Assembly: GCA_958426095.1 (NCBI GenBank)
Contig: CATZYB010000002.1
Location: 1 to 38,670 of the forward strand
Direction of reading: 5' to 3'
Source: an uncultured Lachnospiraceae bacterium
Lineage (GTDB): Bacteria > Bacillota > Clostridia > Lachnospirales > Lachnospiraceae
DNA: 38,670 nt
Below are positions 1 through 7,999 of this stretch, piece after piece. The notes below the pieces were generated by a model. It was not told the origin of the DNA. It was given only the letters and a program-made list of their open reading frames with translations, and made no database searches. Position 1 is the first letter of the stretch. The number at the start of each line of letters is the position of its first letter. Made by a program: the position numbers and the translations under genes.

Positions 1-321
1 CTGGGGGACCGAATGAAGAATTTTCCGGCCCAGTTGTCCGGTGGTGAACAGCAGCGGGTGTCCATAGCACGGGCTCTGGCCAAAAATCCGAAATTACTGC
101 TTTGCGATGAGCCAACAGGGGCTTTGGATTACAATACAGGTAAAGCTATATTGAAATTGCTTCAGGATATGTGTCGGGAACGGGGGATGACGGTCATTGT
201 TATAACTCACAATTCAGCAATCGCACCGATGGCGGACCGGGTCATCAAGATAAAAAACGGAAAAGTCTCCGGAATGACAGTGAACGAGAATCCGGTATCT
301 GTGGAAACAATTGAATGGTAA
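1..321 (+). CDS. ABC transporter ATP-binding protein, C-terminal fragment (5' end outside window)
   Basis: The reading frame is open from base 1, so the gene starts upstream of the window. What remains is the second half of an ABC ATPase: signature motif LSGGEQQRVSIARAL, Walker B LLLCDEPTGALD with the catalytic Glu, and the H-loop VIVITHN. This arrangement, with a D-loop of the form GALD, is typical of the MacB/LolD-like class that drives FtsX-type permeases. Walker A is not in the window. The stop at 319-321 lies 12 bases before the permease start, so the two form one operon and presumably one exporter. The substrate (lipid, lipoprotein or antimicrobial peptide) cannot be told from sequence. 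The family call is firm. Confidence 0.93.
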   Translation: MGDRMKNFPAQLSGGEQQRVSIARALAKNPKLLLCDEPTGALDYNTGKAILKLLQDMCRERGMTVIVITHNSAIAPMADRVIKIKNGKVSGMTVNENPVSVETIEW

Positions 322-333
322 TGGAGAGTGCTT

Positions 334-3300
334 ATGGGAAAGAAGGCATTGGCGAAGGATTTTCGTATGGAGATTCGGAATAGCCTGAATCGATTTTTAT
401 CAATACTTTTTATTGTGGCGCTTGGCGTCGCCTTTTTTGCAGGCATTCGGGCTTCGGAGCCGGATATGCGATATTCGGGGGATGCTTATTTTGATGCCCG
501 GAATATGATGGACTTAAAGGTTTTAAGTACCCTTGGACTGACGGAAGATGATATCGAAGCCATTCAGGCGGTGGACGGCGTGGAGAAGGTCGAACCGGGA
601 TATATGATCGATGTGCTTGCTTTAATGGGTGAGAGTGAACGGGTCATTCATGTGGAGTCCCTGCCTGAGACGATGAATCAGGTCGATGTGGCAGAGGGAC
701 GGCGGCCGGAAAAAAAGGGTGAATGTATCGTTGATCTGGACGGGGCAAAATCCTATGGTATCCAGGTTGGTGATACGCTGACATTTTTATCAGGAACGGA
801 TAAAGAGCTTTCGGAAAATTTAGCGACGGAAGTATATACGGTGGTCGGAACCTGTTCCAGTCCGATGTACATATCCTTTGATCGGGGAAGCACAAATATC
901 GGCAGCGGTGAAATCGACATGTTTGTTTATGTGACGGATGAAAGCTTTGACCAGGAGGTCTATTCTCAGGCCTATGTGACCGTGGAAGGTGCGAAGGATG
1001 CGACGGCATTTACGGACAGCTATACGGAAATCGTTGATAAAGTTAAAGAAAATGTCGAAGGTATTTCGGATGTCCGTTGTGATATTCGTTATGCCGAGAT
1101 CATGGATGAGGCCAATGAAAAGATTGCCGAGGCCGAGTCTGAACTGAAGGAAGCAAAAGAAGAAGCCGAATCCGAACTGGCCGAGGCTGAACAGGAATTA
1201 AAAGACGGCGAAGCGGAGTTGGCCGACGGCAAGGCGGAACTGACGTCATCGGAAAATGATATACAGGAAGCAAAAAATAAGCTGTATGACAGCCGGACAA
1301 CGTTGGATGACGGATGGAATCAGTACAACAGCGGGAAGGCTCAGATGGAGTCGGGCAAGGCGGCGTTGGCAGAAGCAGAAAAAACCCTGGAGGAAAATGA
1401 GGCTAAACTGGTTGACGGTGAGGCCCAGGTTGCCGAGGCCGAAAAAACTCTTTCCGAAAAGGAAAGCGAGTTAGCGGCAGCGGAACAGGGACTGACCGAT
1501 GCCAAAGCCCTGATCGCCGGATTATCAACAGGATGGCAGGAGTACCAGGGCGGTATGTCTGGCCTGGAAACCTTGAAAAACCAGTTGACCCAGTTGGAGA
1601 AACTGATCGGTGCGGGTATGGCGACGCCGGAACAGATGGCTCAGGCGGAACAGCTTCGGGCAGCGGTGGCCCAGACAGAAGCCCAGATGGCGGAAGCGAA
1701 GGCAAATCTGGATGCTATGGAGGCTATGCGGCCGGCAGCTGAAGAAGCCCTGGAGCATGAAGCGGAGATTACGGCCGGACGGGCAGAGCTTGAGGCCGGA
1801 AAGACCGAGTTAGAAGCGAAGAAGACGGAGCTTGCTGAGGGCCGGAAGCAGCTTGAGGCCGGGAAAGAAGAACTGGAGAAGCAGAAAACCACACTGGCAG
1901 AAGCAGAAAAAACTTTGGCGGATTCTTATGATCAGCTGACCAGCGGTGAGAGTGCTTATACCAGCGGCTGGAGCCAGGTGAACGACGGCGAAGCCCAGAT
2001 TGCGGAGGCCTATGCGACCATCGCCGAAAACGAACAGAAATTGGCGGATGGCTGGGAGGAATACGAAAAAGGTAAAAAAGAAGCAGAGGAAAAGATTTCC
2101 GATGCGGAAATTAAAATACAGGATGCGAAAAACGAAATCGATGGTATTGATAAGCCATCCTGGTATGTGAATGATAGAGACAGTAATTCGGACTATAGTG
2201 GTTATTCGGATAATGCAGACCGTATGCGGGCTATTGGTTCGGTATTCCCTGTGCTGTTTTTCCTTGTGGCTGCCCTTGTCAGTCTGACGACAATGACCCG
2301 TATGGTGGAAGAACAGCGGATTCAGATTGGCACCTTAAAGGCGTTGGGTTACAGTAACTTCTCGATCGCTGCCAAATATGTGGGTTACGCTCTGGCTGCA
2401 ACGCTGGGGGGCTCTGTTCTCGGCGTATTATTTGGCCAGAAGGTATTTCCATATATTATCGTTAATGCATATAAGATTGTGTATGTGCATATTCCGGATG
2501 TAGTCATTCCGTATGATATGGGTTATGCTTTGGCCGCATCGGGGGCGGCGGTTTTATGCACAATGGCGGCAACGATCAGCGCATGTTACCGGGCATTAAA
2601 GGCACAGGCGGCAGAGTTAATGCGTCCGGAGGCGCCGAAGAGCGGTAAGCGGGTGTTCCTGGAGCATATTCCTTGGATTTGGGGAAATCTGAATTTTAGC
2701 TGGAAGTCCACGGTTCGGAATCTTTTGCGGTATAAGAAACGATTTTTTATGACGATATTTGGTATCGGAGGCTGTATGGCTCTGATGATCGTCGGATATG
2801 GTCTGAAGGATTCCATTATGGATATCGCCAGATTGCAGTACCGTAAAATTCAGATATATGATTTGATGGTTGTCGTTGACGGTGACATTGATGCAGAAGA
2901 AAAGGCTCTGGTGGATGAAGAGCTTGAATCCGATAAACGGATCCGTTCTTATATGGATGGTTATATGCGTCTGTCGGAGGTGACCTTTGAAAACGAGAAA
3001 AAAGACGTCTATCTTTATATTCCATCCGGTTTGGAAAACCTGGATCAGTTTGTAACCTTTAATGACCGGGTATCCGGTGATACATGGCATATGACGGAAG
3101 ACAGCGCCATATTGACAGAAAAGGCTGCAAGAGATATGGACGTTTCTGTAGGCGACGAGATTCAGATCGCACTGGAAGATGATGAAAAAATCACGGTAAC
3201 GGTAACGGATATTTGTGAAAATTATTTATCTCATTACATTTATCTGGCGCCGCAGCTCTATGAAAAGCTGACGGGTAAGGCGCCGTCGTACAATTGTATT

Positions 3301-3834
3301 TTTGCGGATTTAAACGAAGAATATGAAGAGGCGCTGACCCAGGTGGGTGAGGAACTTCTGAAAAATGACAGTATATTGACCGTATCTTATACAAACAATA
3401 TGGAAAGCCAGATTGAAGACATGCTGGGCGTTCTGGACAGCGTTATTGTCGTTTTGATCATTTCGGCAGGTATGCTGGCCTTTGTCGTACTTTACAATCT
3501 GAATAATATTAATATCAATGAACGTAAGCGGGAATTGGCAACATTAAAGGTTCTTGGTTTTTACGATATGGAAGTGGGCAACTATGTTTATCGGGAAAAT
3601 ATACTTTTGACGATTATTGGCGCCATTGTCGGCGTATTTCTCGGAAAGATATTGCATCAGTTTGTCATTCAGACTGTAGAAGTGGAGATGACGATGTTTG
3701 GACGGAATATTAATATGCCAAGCTATCTCTATGCCATTGGATTTACGTTCTTGTTCTCAGTGCTGGTGAATATGGTCATGTACTTTAAACTGAAAAAGAT
3801 TAATATGGTAGAATCACTGAAGAGTGTGGAATAA
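334..3834 (+). CDS. FtsX-family ABC transporter permease with long extracytoplasmic coiled coil
   Basis: About 1166 residues. TM1 is near residues 20-38. It is followed by an extracytoplasmic MacB-like region and then a roughly 350-residue, Glu/Ala/Lys-rich coiled coil (about 250-606) built from repeated units such as AEAEKTL, LADGKAEL and LEAGKTEL. The first FtsX permease core is about 631-770 (motif EEQRIQIGTLKALGYS). A further TM near 805 opens a second periplasmic-type region, and a second core follows from about 1030 (ERKRELATLKVLGFYD). Two FtsX domains with a long coiled-coil insert is a known layout in Firmicute exporters, where the energy comes from the adjacent ATPase. I prefer ATG 334 because GGAG at 323-326 sits 7 bases upstream; an in-frame GTG at 328 is too close to it. 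Substrate unknown. Confidence 0.9.
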   Translation: MGKKALAKDFRMEIRNSLNRFLSILFIVALGVAFFAGIRASEPDMRYSGDAYFDARNMMDLKVLSTLGLTEDDIEAIQAVDGVEKVEPGYMIDVLALMGESERVIHVESLPETMNQVDVAEGRRPEKKGECIVDLDGAKSYGIQVGDTLTFLSGTDKELSENLATEVYTVVGTCSSPMYISFDRGSTNIGSGEIDMFVYVTDESFDQEVYSQAYVTVEGAKDATAFTDSYTEIVDKVKENVEGISDVRCDIRYAEIMDEANEKIAEAESELKEAKEEAESELAEAEQELKDGEAELADGKAELTSSENDIQEAKNKLYDSRTTLDDGWNQYNSGKAQMESGKAALAEAEKTLEENEAKLVDGEAQVAEAEKTLSEKESELAAAEQGLTDAKALIAGLSTGWQEYQGGMSGLETLKNQLTQLEKLIGAGMATPEQMAQAEQLRAAVAQTEAQMAEAKANLDAMEAMRPAAEEALEHEAEITAGRAELEAGKTELEAKKTELAEGRKQLEAGKEELEKQKTTLAEAEKTLADSYDQLTSGESAYTSGWSQVNDGEAQIAEAYATIAENEQKLADGWEEYEKGKKEAEEKISDAEIKIQDAKNEIDGIDKPSWYVNDRDSNSDYSGYSDNADRMRAIGSVFPVLFFLVAALVSLTTMTRMVEEQRIQIGTLKALGYSNFSIAAKYVGYALAATLGGSVLGVLFGQKVFPYIIVNAYKIVYVHIPDVVIPYDMGYALAASGAAVLCTMAATISACYRALKAQAAELMRPEAPKSGKRVFLEHIPWIWGNLNFSWKSTVRNLLRYKKRFFMTIFGIGGCMALMIVGYGLKDSIMDIARLQYRKIQIYDLMVVVDGDIDAEEKALVDEELESDKRIRSYMDGYMRLSEVTFENEKKDVYLYIPSGLENLDQFVTFNDRVSGDTWHMTEDSAILTEKAARDMDVSVGDEIQIALEDDEKITVTVTDICENYLSHYIYLAPQLYEKLTGKAPSYNCIFADLNEEYEEALTQVGEELLKNDSILTVSYTNNMESQIEDMLGVLDSVIVVLIISAGMLAFVVLYNLNNININERKRELATLKVLGFYDMEVGNYVYRENILLTIIGAIVGVFLGKILHQFVIQTVEVEMTMFGRNINMPSYLYAIGFTFLFSVLVNMVMYFKLKKINMVESLKSVE

Positions 3835-3847
3835 TGGAGGAAGAAAC

Positions 3848-4378
3848 ATGAGTAAGTATCTTGTTGTTGTGGATATGCAGAATGATTTTATTAACGGAAG
3901 CCTTGGTTCGTCTGAAGCGCAGGCCATATTGCCGAAGGTTATTGAAAAGATTAAAAATTTCCCTGGAACGGTTGTTTATACGCGGGATACCCATGAGGAT
4001 AACTATCTGGAAACGCTGGAGGGAAAGAAATTGCCGGTGGTTCATTGTGTACGGGATACGGAGGGCTGGAAGTTCCAGGATGATATTCAGGAACTGGTAA
4101 CGGCAAACCGCAGCCTTGTATTTGATAAGGAGACTTTTGGTTCCATTCAGATGGCGGGCTGTCTCCAGGGAATTGACCGGATGGCTCCGATCGATGAGGT
4201 CATTGTCGTGGGCCTTTGCACGGATATCTGTGTCATGGCTAATGCAGTCTTGATCCGGACAGCAATGCCGAACACACCGGTGCGGGTAGATGCGTCCTGC
4301 TGTGCAGGTTCCACACCGGAAGCGCATCGTTGTGCATTAGAGGCTATGAAATCCCTCCAGATCGAGGTTGATGAATAA
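3848..4378 (+). CDS. cysteine hydrolase of the isochorismatase/nicotinamidase family
   Basis: 176 residues. The fold family is clear from VVVDMQNDF (catalytic Asp9), FDKETFGS (Lys94) and GLCTDICVMANA (nucleophile Cys128), the Asp-Lys-Cys triad of isochorismatase-like hydrolases. DTHE near 47-50 resembles the DxH metal-binding motif of nicotinamidases, and the length fits PncA-like enzymes. Probable activity is nicotinamide deamidation for NAD salvage, but other amidases share the triad, so I give no symbol. ATG 3848 has GGAGG at 3836-3840, 7 bases upstream; the in-frame extension to 3824 overlaps the permease end and has no such site. It follows the permease by 13 bases and is probably cotranscribed with the aldo/keto reductase. 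Confidence 0.9.
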   Translation: MSKYLVVVDMQNDFINGSLGSSEAQAILPKVIEKIKNFPGTVVYTRDTHEDNYLETLEGKKLPVVHCVRDTEGWKFQDDIQELVTANRSLVFDKETFGSIQMAGCLQGIDRMAPIDEVIVVGLCTDICVMANAVLIRTAMPNTPVRVDASCCAGSTPEAHRCALEAMKSLQIEVDE

Positions 4379-4396
4379 AGGAAAGGACTTATCAAA

Positions 4397-5215
4397 ATGC
4401 GTTTAAATCAGAGTTTAGAATTAAATAACGGTCTGAAAATGCCTGTTTTGGGTCTTGGTGTTTATAAAAGCGGCGAACACACAAAGGAAGCTGTGCTGGC
4501 TGCTTTGGAAGCCGGATACCGGCATATCGACGCGGCATCAGTATATGGAAATGAAAGAGAAGTGGGCGACGCCATTCGGGAGAGCGGCATCCCACGGGAA
4601 GAAATTTTCGTTACGACAAAATTATGGAATGATGATATGCGGGCGGGAATTCAAAGAGAAGCTCTGCTGCGAAGTCTTGAAAAGCTGCAGATGGATTATG
4701 TGGACTTATATCTTCTTCATTGGCCGGTGGCCGACTGTTATTTACCGTCCTGGAATATCCTGGAGGAGCTTCAGGCCGAGGGAAAAACAAAATCCATCGG
4801 CGTCAGTAATTTTCAAACGAGGCATTTGGATGATTTAATGGCCCATACCGACATAGTACCGGCGGTGAACCAGATTGAATGTCATCCATATCTGAGTCAG
4901 GAACCTCTTCGGAGTTTTTGCCGGAGCAAGGGCATTCAGGTGACGGCCTGGGCGCCGCTTGGACGTACCAATGTTTTTGAAGATCCGGTGATCACCGAGT
5001 TGGCCGGGGTTTATGACCGGACGCCGGCCCAGATCATTTTGCGCTGGGAGATTCAGAACGGTATTATTGTTATTCCGAAATCTGTACATCGGGAGCGTAT
5101 TATAGAAAACAGTAAAGTATTTGACTTTGAATTAAAACCGGAAGATATGGTGAAGATGAACAGCCTCAATAAGGATCAGCGATTTGGACCGTCACCGGAT
5201 ACTTTTGATTTTTAA
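4397..5215 (+). CDS. aldo/keto reductase
   Basis: 272 residues, an NADPH-dependent reductase with a TIM barrel. The full catalytic tetrad is visible: Asp45 and Tyr50 in HIDAASVYGNE, Lys75 in TTKLWND, His108 in LYLLHWPV. The C-terminal IPKSVHRERI is the usual cofactor phosphate-binding segment of AKR5-like enzymes (2,5-diketo-D-gluconate or methylglyoxal reductases). Physiological substrate is not predictable; detoxification of small aldehydes is the usual guess. It begins 18 bases after the cysteine hydrolase stop and is followed 21 bases later by the DMT transporter, all on the same strand, so a single transcript is likely. No anomalies seen. Confidence 0.95.
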   Translation: MRLNQSLELNNGLKMPVLGLGVYKSGEHTKEAVLAALEAGYRHIDAASVYGNEREVGDAIRESGIPREEIFVTTKLWNDDMRAGIQREALLRSLEKLQMDYVDLYLLHWPVADCYLPSWNILEELQAEGKTKSIGVSNFQTRHLDDLMAHTDIVPAVNQIECHPYLSQEPLRSFCRSKGIQVTAWAPLGRTNVFEDPVITELAGVYDRTPAQIILRWEIQNGIIVIPKSVHRERIIENSKVFDFELKPEDMVKMNSLNKDQRFGPSPDTFDF

Positions 5216-5236
5216 TCAGGAAAAGAGTGAATCAAA

Positions 5237-6121
5237 ATGTGGATCATCATGGCCTTTGGCTCGGCATTTTTTGCAGGAGTAACGGCGATTTTGGCGAAGC
5301 TGGGAATAAAAGATATGGATTCCCATCTGGCAACAGCCATACGGACTATCGTAGTGCTTATTTTTGCCTGGATGATGGTATTTATAAAGGGAACTCAGAC
5401 AACAATGGCGGATATTTCCGGGGAGAGTTATTTATTTCTCGGATTGTCCGGTCTTGCCACCGGAGGATCCTGGCTGTGTTATTTTCACGCCCTTCAATTG
5501 GGAGATGTGAATAAGGTTGTACCGATCGACAAGTCCAGCACGATTCTTACGATGATCAGCGCTTTTCTCATCCTGGGTGAACCGATAACTTTATATATGG
5601 TCTTGGGCATGTGCGCCATTGCCTTAGGAACGGGGCTTATGATTCAGAAAAAAGCAATGCCGGAGATTTCCGGGCAGAAGAATAGAGTGAGAGCCGGCGG
5701 CGATTACCGGTGGCTGATTTATGCAGTCTTGTCGGCGGTATTTGCAAGCCTGACATCCATACTTGGAAAAATCGGCATAGAAAATGTGGATTCCACGCTG
5801 GGAACAGCTTTGCGGACGATCGTTGTTCTGATTATGGCCTGGTTAATTGTCTTTATGAACCATAAATGGAAAGATATTGGCAAAATTGATGGGAAAAGCT
5901 GGATTTTCCTGATCTTGTCAGGAATAACAACGGGACTTTCCTGGCTCTGCTATTATCGGGCTTTACAGACGGGCAAAGCCAGCGTGGTCGTGCCGATCGA
6001 TAAATTAAGCATCGTCGTGTCGGTCATTTTTGCATGGGTCGTTTTTAAAGAGAAATTGTCTTTGAAAGGATTGACTGGACTCGTATTAATCGTGGCGGGA
6101 ACGCTGATATTATTGCTGTAA
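5237..6121 (+). CDS. EamA-domain DMT-superfamily transporter with two near-repeat halves
   Basis: 294 residues, about ten TM segments, two EamA domains (about 3-136 and 155-294). The halves are unusually alike. Segments starting at WIIMAFGSAFFAGVT and WLIYAVLSAVFASLT align without gaps and agree at about 29 of 51 positions by eye. The later blocks SWLCYFHALQ...VVPIDKSS and SWLCYYRALQ...VVPIDKLS match as well. This suggests fusion of duplicated single-domain (about 140-residue) EamA genes. The role is metabolite export or import across the cytoplasmic membrane; the substrate is unknown. It has short spacing to both neighbours, with a GGAGAG site for the next gene following its stop. Confidence 0.93.
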   Translation: MWIIMAFGSAFFAGVTAILAKLGIKDMDSHLATAIRTIVVLIFAWMMVFIKGTQTTMADISGESYLFLGLSGLATGGSWLCYFHALQLGDVNKVVPIDKSSTILTMISAFLILGEPITLYMVLGMCAIALGTGLMIQKKAMPEISGQKNRVRAGGDYRWLIYAVLSAVFASLTSILGKIGIENVDSTLGTALRTIVVLIMAWLIVFMNHKWKDIGKIDGKSWIFLILSGITTGLSWLCYYRALQTGKASVVVPIDKLSIVVSVIFAWVVFKEKLSLKGLTGLVLIVAGTLILLL

Positions 6122-6135
6122 CGGAGAGAAAACGA

Positions 6136-7101
6136 ATGAAATTTTATATGGCGCCTTTGGAGGGCATTACCGGATATATTTTCCGTAATGCCCATTATGA
6201 TTATTTTCATCCTGCGGATAAATATTTTACACCTTTTATTACGCCGGGGCTGAACAGCCGACGGACTTCAAAGGCCTTGAGAGATGTGCTTCCTGAAAAT
6301 AACCGGGGGCCGAAGATCGTGCCCCAGATTTTGACGAACCGGGCTGATGAATTTATTTATACGGAAAAGCAGTTGATAGAAATGGGGTATGATGAGATTA
6401 ATTTAAATCTCGGATGTCCGTCGGGGACGGTTGTCGGCAAAGGCCGGGGGGCCGGGTTTCTTGCCTTTCGGGAAGAATTAAATGCCTTTCTGGAAGCGAT
6501 ATATAACACCGCCGAGGTAAAGATTTCCATAAAAACCCGGCTGGGAAAGGAAAGACCGGAGGAGTTTGAGGCTCTGCTGGACATTTATAATCAGTATCCC
6601 CTGGAAGAATTGATCATTCATCCGCGGACCCGGGAGGACTTTTACCGGGGAACGCCGAATCTGGACATGTTCCGTCTGGGATTTGAAAATAGCCGTTGTC
6701 CGGTATGCTATAACGGCAATATTTTTACAGTATCAGATTATGAATCCTTCTGCCGTCAATTTCCGGAAGTGACATCGGTTATGCTGGGGCGGGGCCTTGT
6801 CGCCGATCCGGCATTGATCGACAGAATACTTGGAGAGGAGAAAGCGGTGGACAAGGCGCTTCTTCGGGCGTTTCATGACAGGGTTTACAGCGAATATGAA
6901 GCAATGCTTTCCGGCGAGGTCCCATTGCTTTATAAAATGAAAGAACTCTGGAATTATATGATCTGCCAGTTTACCAATGGAAAAAAATACGGCAAGAAGA
7001 TACGGAAGGCTCAGAGCCTGAAAAAATATCATGAAATTATAAATGAACTTTTTGAAATAGAAGAGCTGATTGACGGCGCAGGTTTTAAGCCAAATGATTG
7101 A
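6136..7101 (+). CDS. tRNA-dihydrouridine synthase family protein
   Basis: 321 residues, an FMN-dependent TIM-barrel enzyme that reduces uridine to dihydrouridine in the D-arm of tRNA. Diagnostic features are the N-terminal APLEGITGYIFRNAH, the catalytic-cysteine loop NLGCPSGTVVGKGRGAG (Cys94), and IHPRTREDFYRG in the FMN/RNA-binding region, followed by the GNIF and MLGRGLVADP phosphate-binding segments. It is of the clostridial type rather than classical DusB, so no symbol is given. It closes a run of closely spaced genes; the nearest downstream gene (mntP) is convergent, with an imperfect hairpin between them. Confidence 0.94.
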   Translation: MKFYMAPLEGITGYIFRNAHYDYFHPADKYFTPFITPGLNSRRTSKALRDVLPENNRGPKIVPQILTNRADEFIYTEKQLIEMGYDEINLNLGCPSGTVVGKGRGAGFLAFREELNAFLEAIYNTAEVKISIKTRLGKERPEEFEALLDIYNQYPLEELIIHPRTREDFYRGTPNLDMFRLGFENSRCPVCYNGNIFTVSDYESFCRQFPEVTSVMLGRGLVADPALIDRILGEEKAVDKALLRAFHDRVYSEYEAMLSGEVPLLYKMKELWNYMICQFTNGKKYGKKIRKAQSLKKYHEIINELFEIEELIDGAGFKPND

Positions 7102-7112
7102 GAGATGGCCTG

Positions 7113-7167
7113 TTTCTGTTCACACCGTTTCACCGGGATGATAAAACCGGCGAAACAGTGGCAGAAA
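7113..7167. repeat. long imperfect inverted repeat between converging dus and mntP genes
   Basis: TTTCTG (7113-7118), CAC (7123-7125), GTTTC (7127-7131) and CCGG (7133-7136) pair in order with CCGG (7147-7150), GAAAC (7152-7156), GTG (7158-7160) and CAGAAA (7162-7167), leaving a 10-base loop. No T-tract follows on either strand, so it is not a classical intrinsic terminator, although its place between converging genes suggests a role in transcript ends or stability. Confidence 0.6.
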
Positions 7168-7186
7168 GTCTGACAGAATGACGGAC

Positions 7187-7771
7187 TTAAAGGATTCCCA
7201 GATGTTCAAGGAGGATTTTTAAGCCGATAAGTATTAAGATAACGCCTCCGGCAATTTCTGCCTTTTTCTCGTAACGGCGTCCAAATTGATGACCGATGCC
7301 GACACCACCAAAGGAAATAATGAATGTGGTGGCGCCGATCAGACAGACGGCGGGAAGAATTTTTACCTGAAGAAAGGCGAAGGTAATACCGACAGCCAGC
7401 GCATCGATGCTGGTGGCAACAGCCAGCATAAAGAGTTCTTTTAAATCCAGATTTGACTGGGAACCTTCCTGGGAACTCTGGGAGTCAGGACTCTCATCCT
7501 CACCGAGGGCTTCACGGAGCATATTTATGCCGATAAAGCCGAGAAGAACAAAAGCGATCCAATGGTCAATACTTGTTATGTAGCTTTCAAATTGTTTGCC
7601 GAGGAGCCAGCCGATGGTTGGCATCAGTGCCTGGAAAACGCCGAAAAACAGAGCAATGATTCCGGCTTGACGGTAGTTCATACGCCGCATATTCAGGCCC
7701 TTGCAGATGGAGACGGCAAAAGCATCCATGGACAGACCGACGCCGATTAAAAATAATTCAAATAATCCCAT
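7187..7771 (-). CDS. mntP: manganese efflux pump MntP
   Basis: 194 residues, about six TM helices, the usual MntP length. The two homologous halves each carry the family's acidic motif: GLSMDAFAVSICKG (Asp16) near the N terminus and ATSIDALAVGITFA (Asp123) after the cytoplasmic loop. That loop (about 91-108) is acidic and Ser-rich. MntP exports Mn2+ and protects from manganese intoxication. The start is fixed by an AAAGGAG site 8 bases upstream of ATG 7771. Identity is strongly supported by the yybP-ykoY manganese riboswitch and terminator directly upstream (7825-7943), which should turn the gene on when Mn2+ is high. It is transcribed from its own promoter although the sortase gene precedes it on the same strand. 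Confidence 0.95.
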   Translation of the reverse strand: MGLFELFLIGVGLSMDAFAVSICKGLNMRRMNYRQAGIIALFFGVFQALMPTIGWLLGKQFESYITSIDHWIAFVLLGFIGINMLREALGEDESPDSQSSQEGSQSNLDLKELFMLAVATSIDALAVGITFAFLQVKILPAVCLIGATTFIISFGGVGIGHQFGRRYEKKAEIAGGVILILIGLKILLEHLGIL

Positions 7772-7824
7772 AGAAGTTTCTCCTTTACATTATTATATAT
7801 GTATGAGGGACATCAAAAAGGCAA

Positions 7825-7865
7825 TAAAAAAGACTCATGTATAGCAAAAACTATACATGAGTCTT
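7825..7865 (-). terminator. riboswitch-controlled intrinsic terminator in the mntP leader
   Basis: Read on the minus strand, AAGACTCATGTATAG pairs perfectly (15 bp) with CTATACATGAGTCTT around a 6-base loop (7845-7850), followed by a T run. The 5' arm contains CTCATG, which is also the 3' strand of the aptamer P1 helix, so terminator and closed aptamer cannot form together. Confidence 0.93.
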
Positions 7866-7943
7866 GTTATTTAAGATAAGCCAGGTTTTTCAGCCAGTAT
7901 GTTGACTTATCACACGTTTTTGTGCCAACTACTCCCTCACGAT
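7856..7943 (-). ncRNA. yybP-ykoY manganese riboswitch upstream of mntP
   Basis: The minus-strand leader carries the hallmarks of the yybP-ykoY aptamer: the GGGAGUAG loop (7936-7929) directly after a P1 strand CGUGAG (7941-7936), a second arm with AUAAG...CUUAU enclosing UCAACAU and CCUGGC, and a closing ACAAGACUC segment. P1 is CGUGAG paired with CUCAUG (7861-7856). Known function of the family is Mn2+ sensing. Bound Mn2+ should stabilise P1, block the terminator and allow mntP transcription, matching an efflux pump. I recognise it by motif, not by a covariance search. Confidence 0.92.
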
Positions 7944-7950
7944 TGTGTTT

Positions 7951-7979
7951 ATTATACGGGGCTGTTCGTCAAAAGTCAA
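7951..7979 (-). promoter_or_regulatory. promoter of the mntP riboswitch transcript
   Basis: On the minus strand TTGACT (7979-7974) and a perfect TATAAT (7956-7951) are separated by 17 bases. Transcription would begin near 7944, just before the aptamer P1 strand. It starts about 20 bases after the sortase stop codon. Confidence 0.9.
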
Positions 7980-7999
7980 GTATTTTTGATGGATATTTA

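Noticed and set aside
1256..1892. Several open frames on both strands inside the permease coiled-coil region
   Set aside because: They are shadows of the repetitive GC-rich coding sequence; their products are low-complexity Pro/Arg/Ser-rich and lack ribosome sites.
1130..2130. Short recurring units that might suggest a repeat array or CRISPR
   Set aside because: The repeats are in-frame codons for AE/KL-type coiled-coil units, with irregular spacing and no unique spacers.
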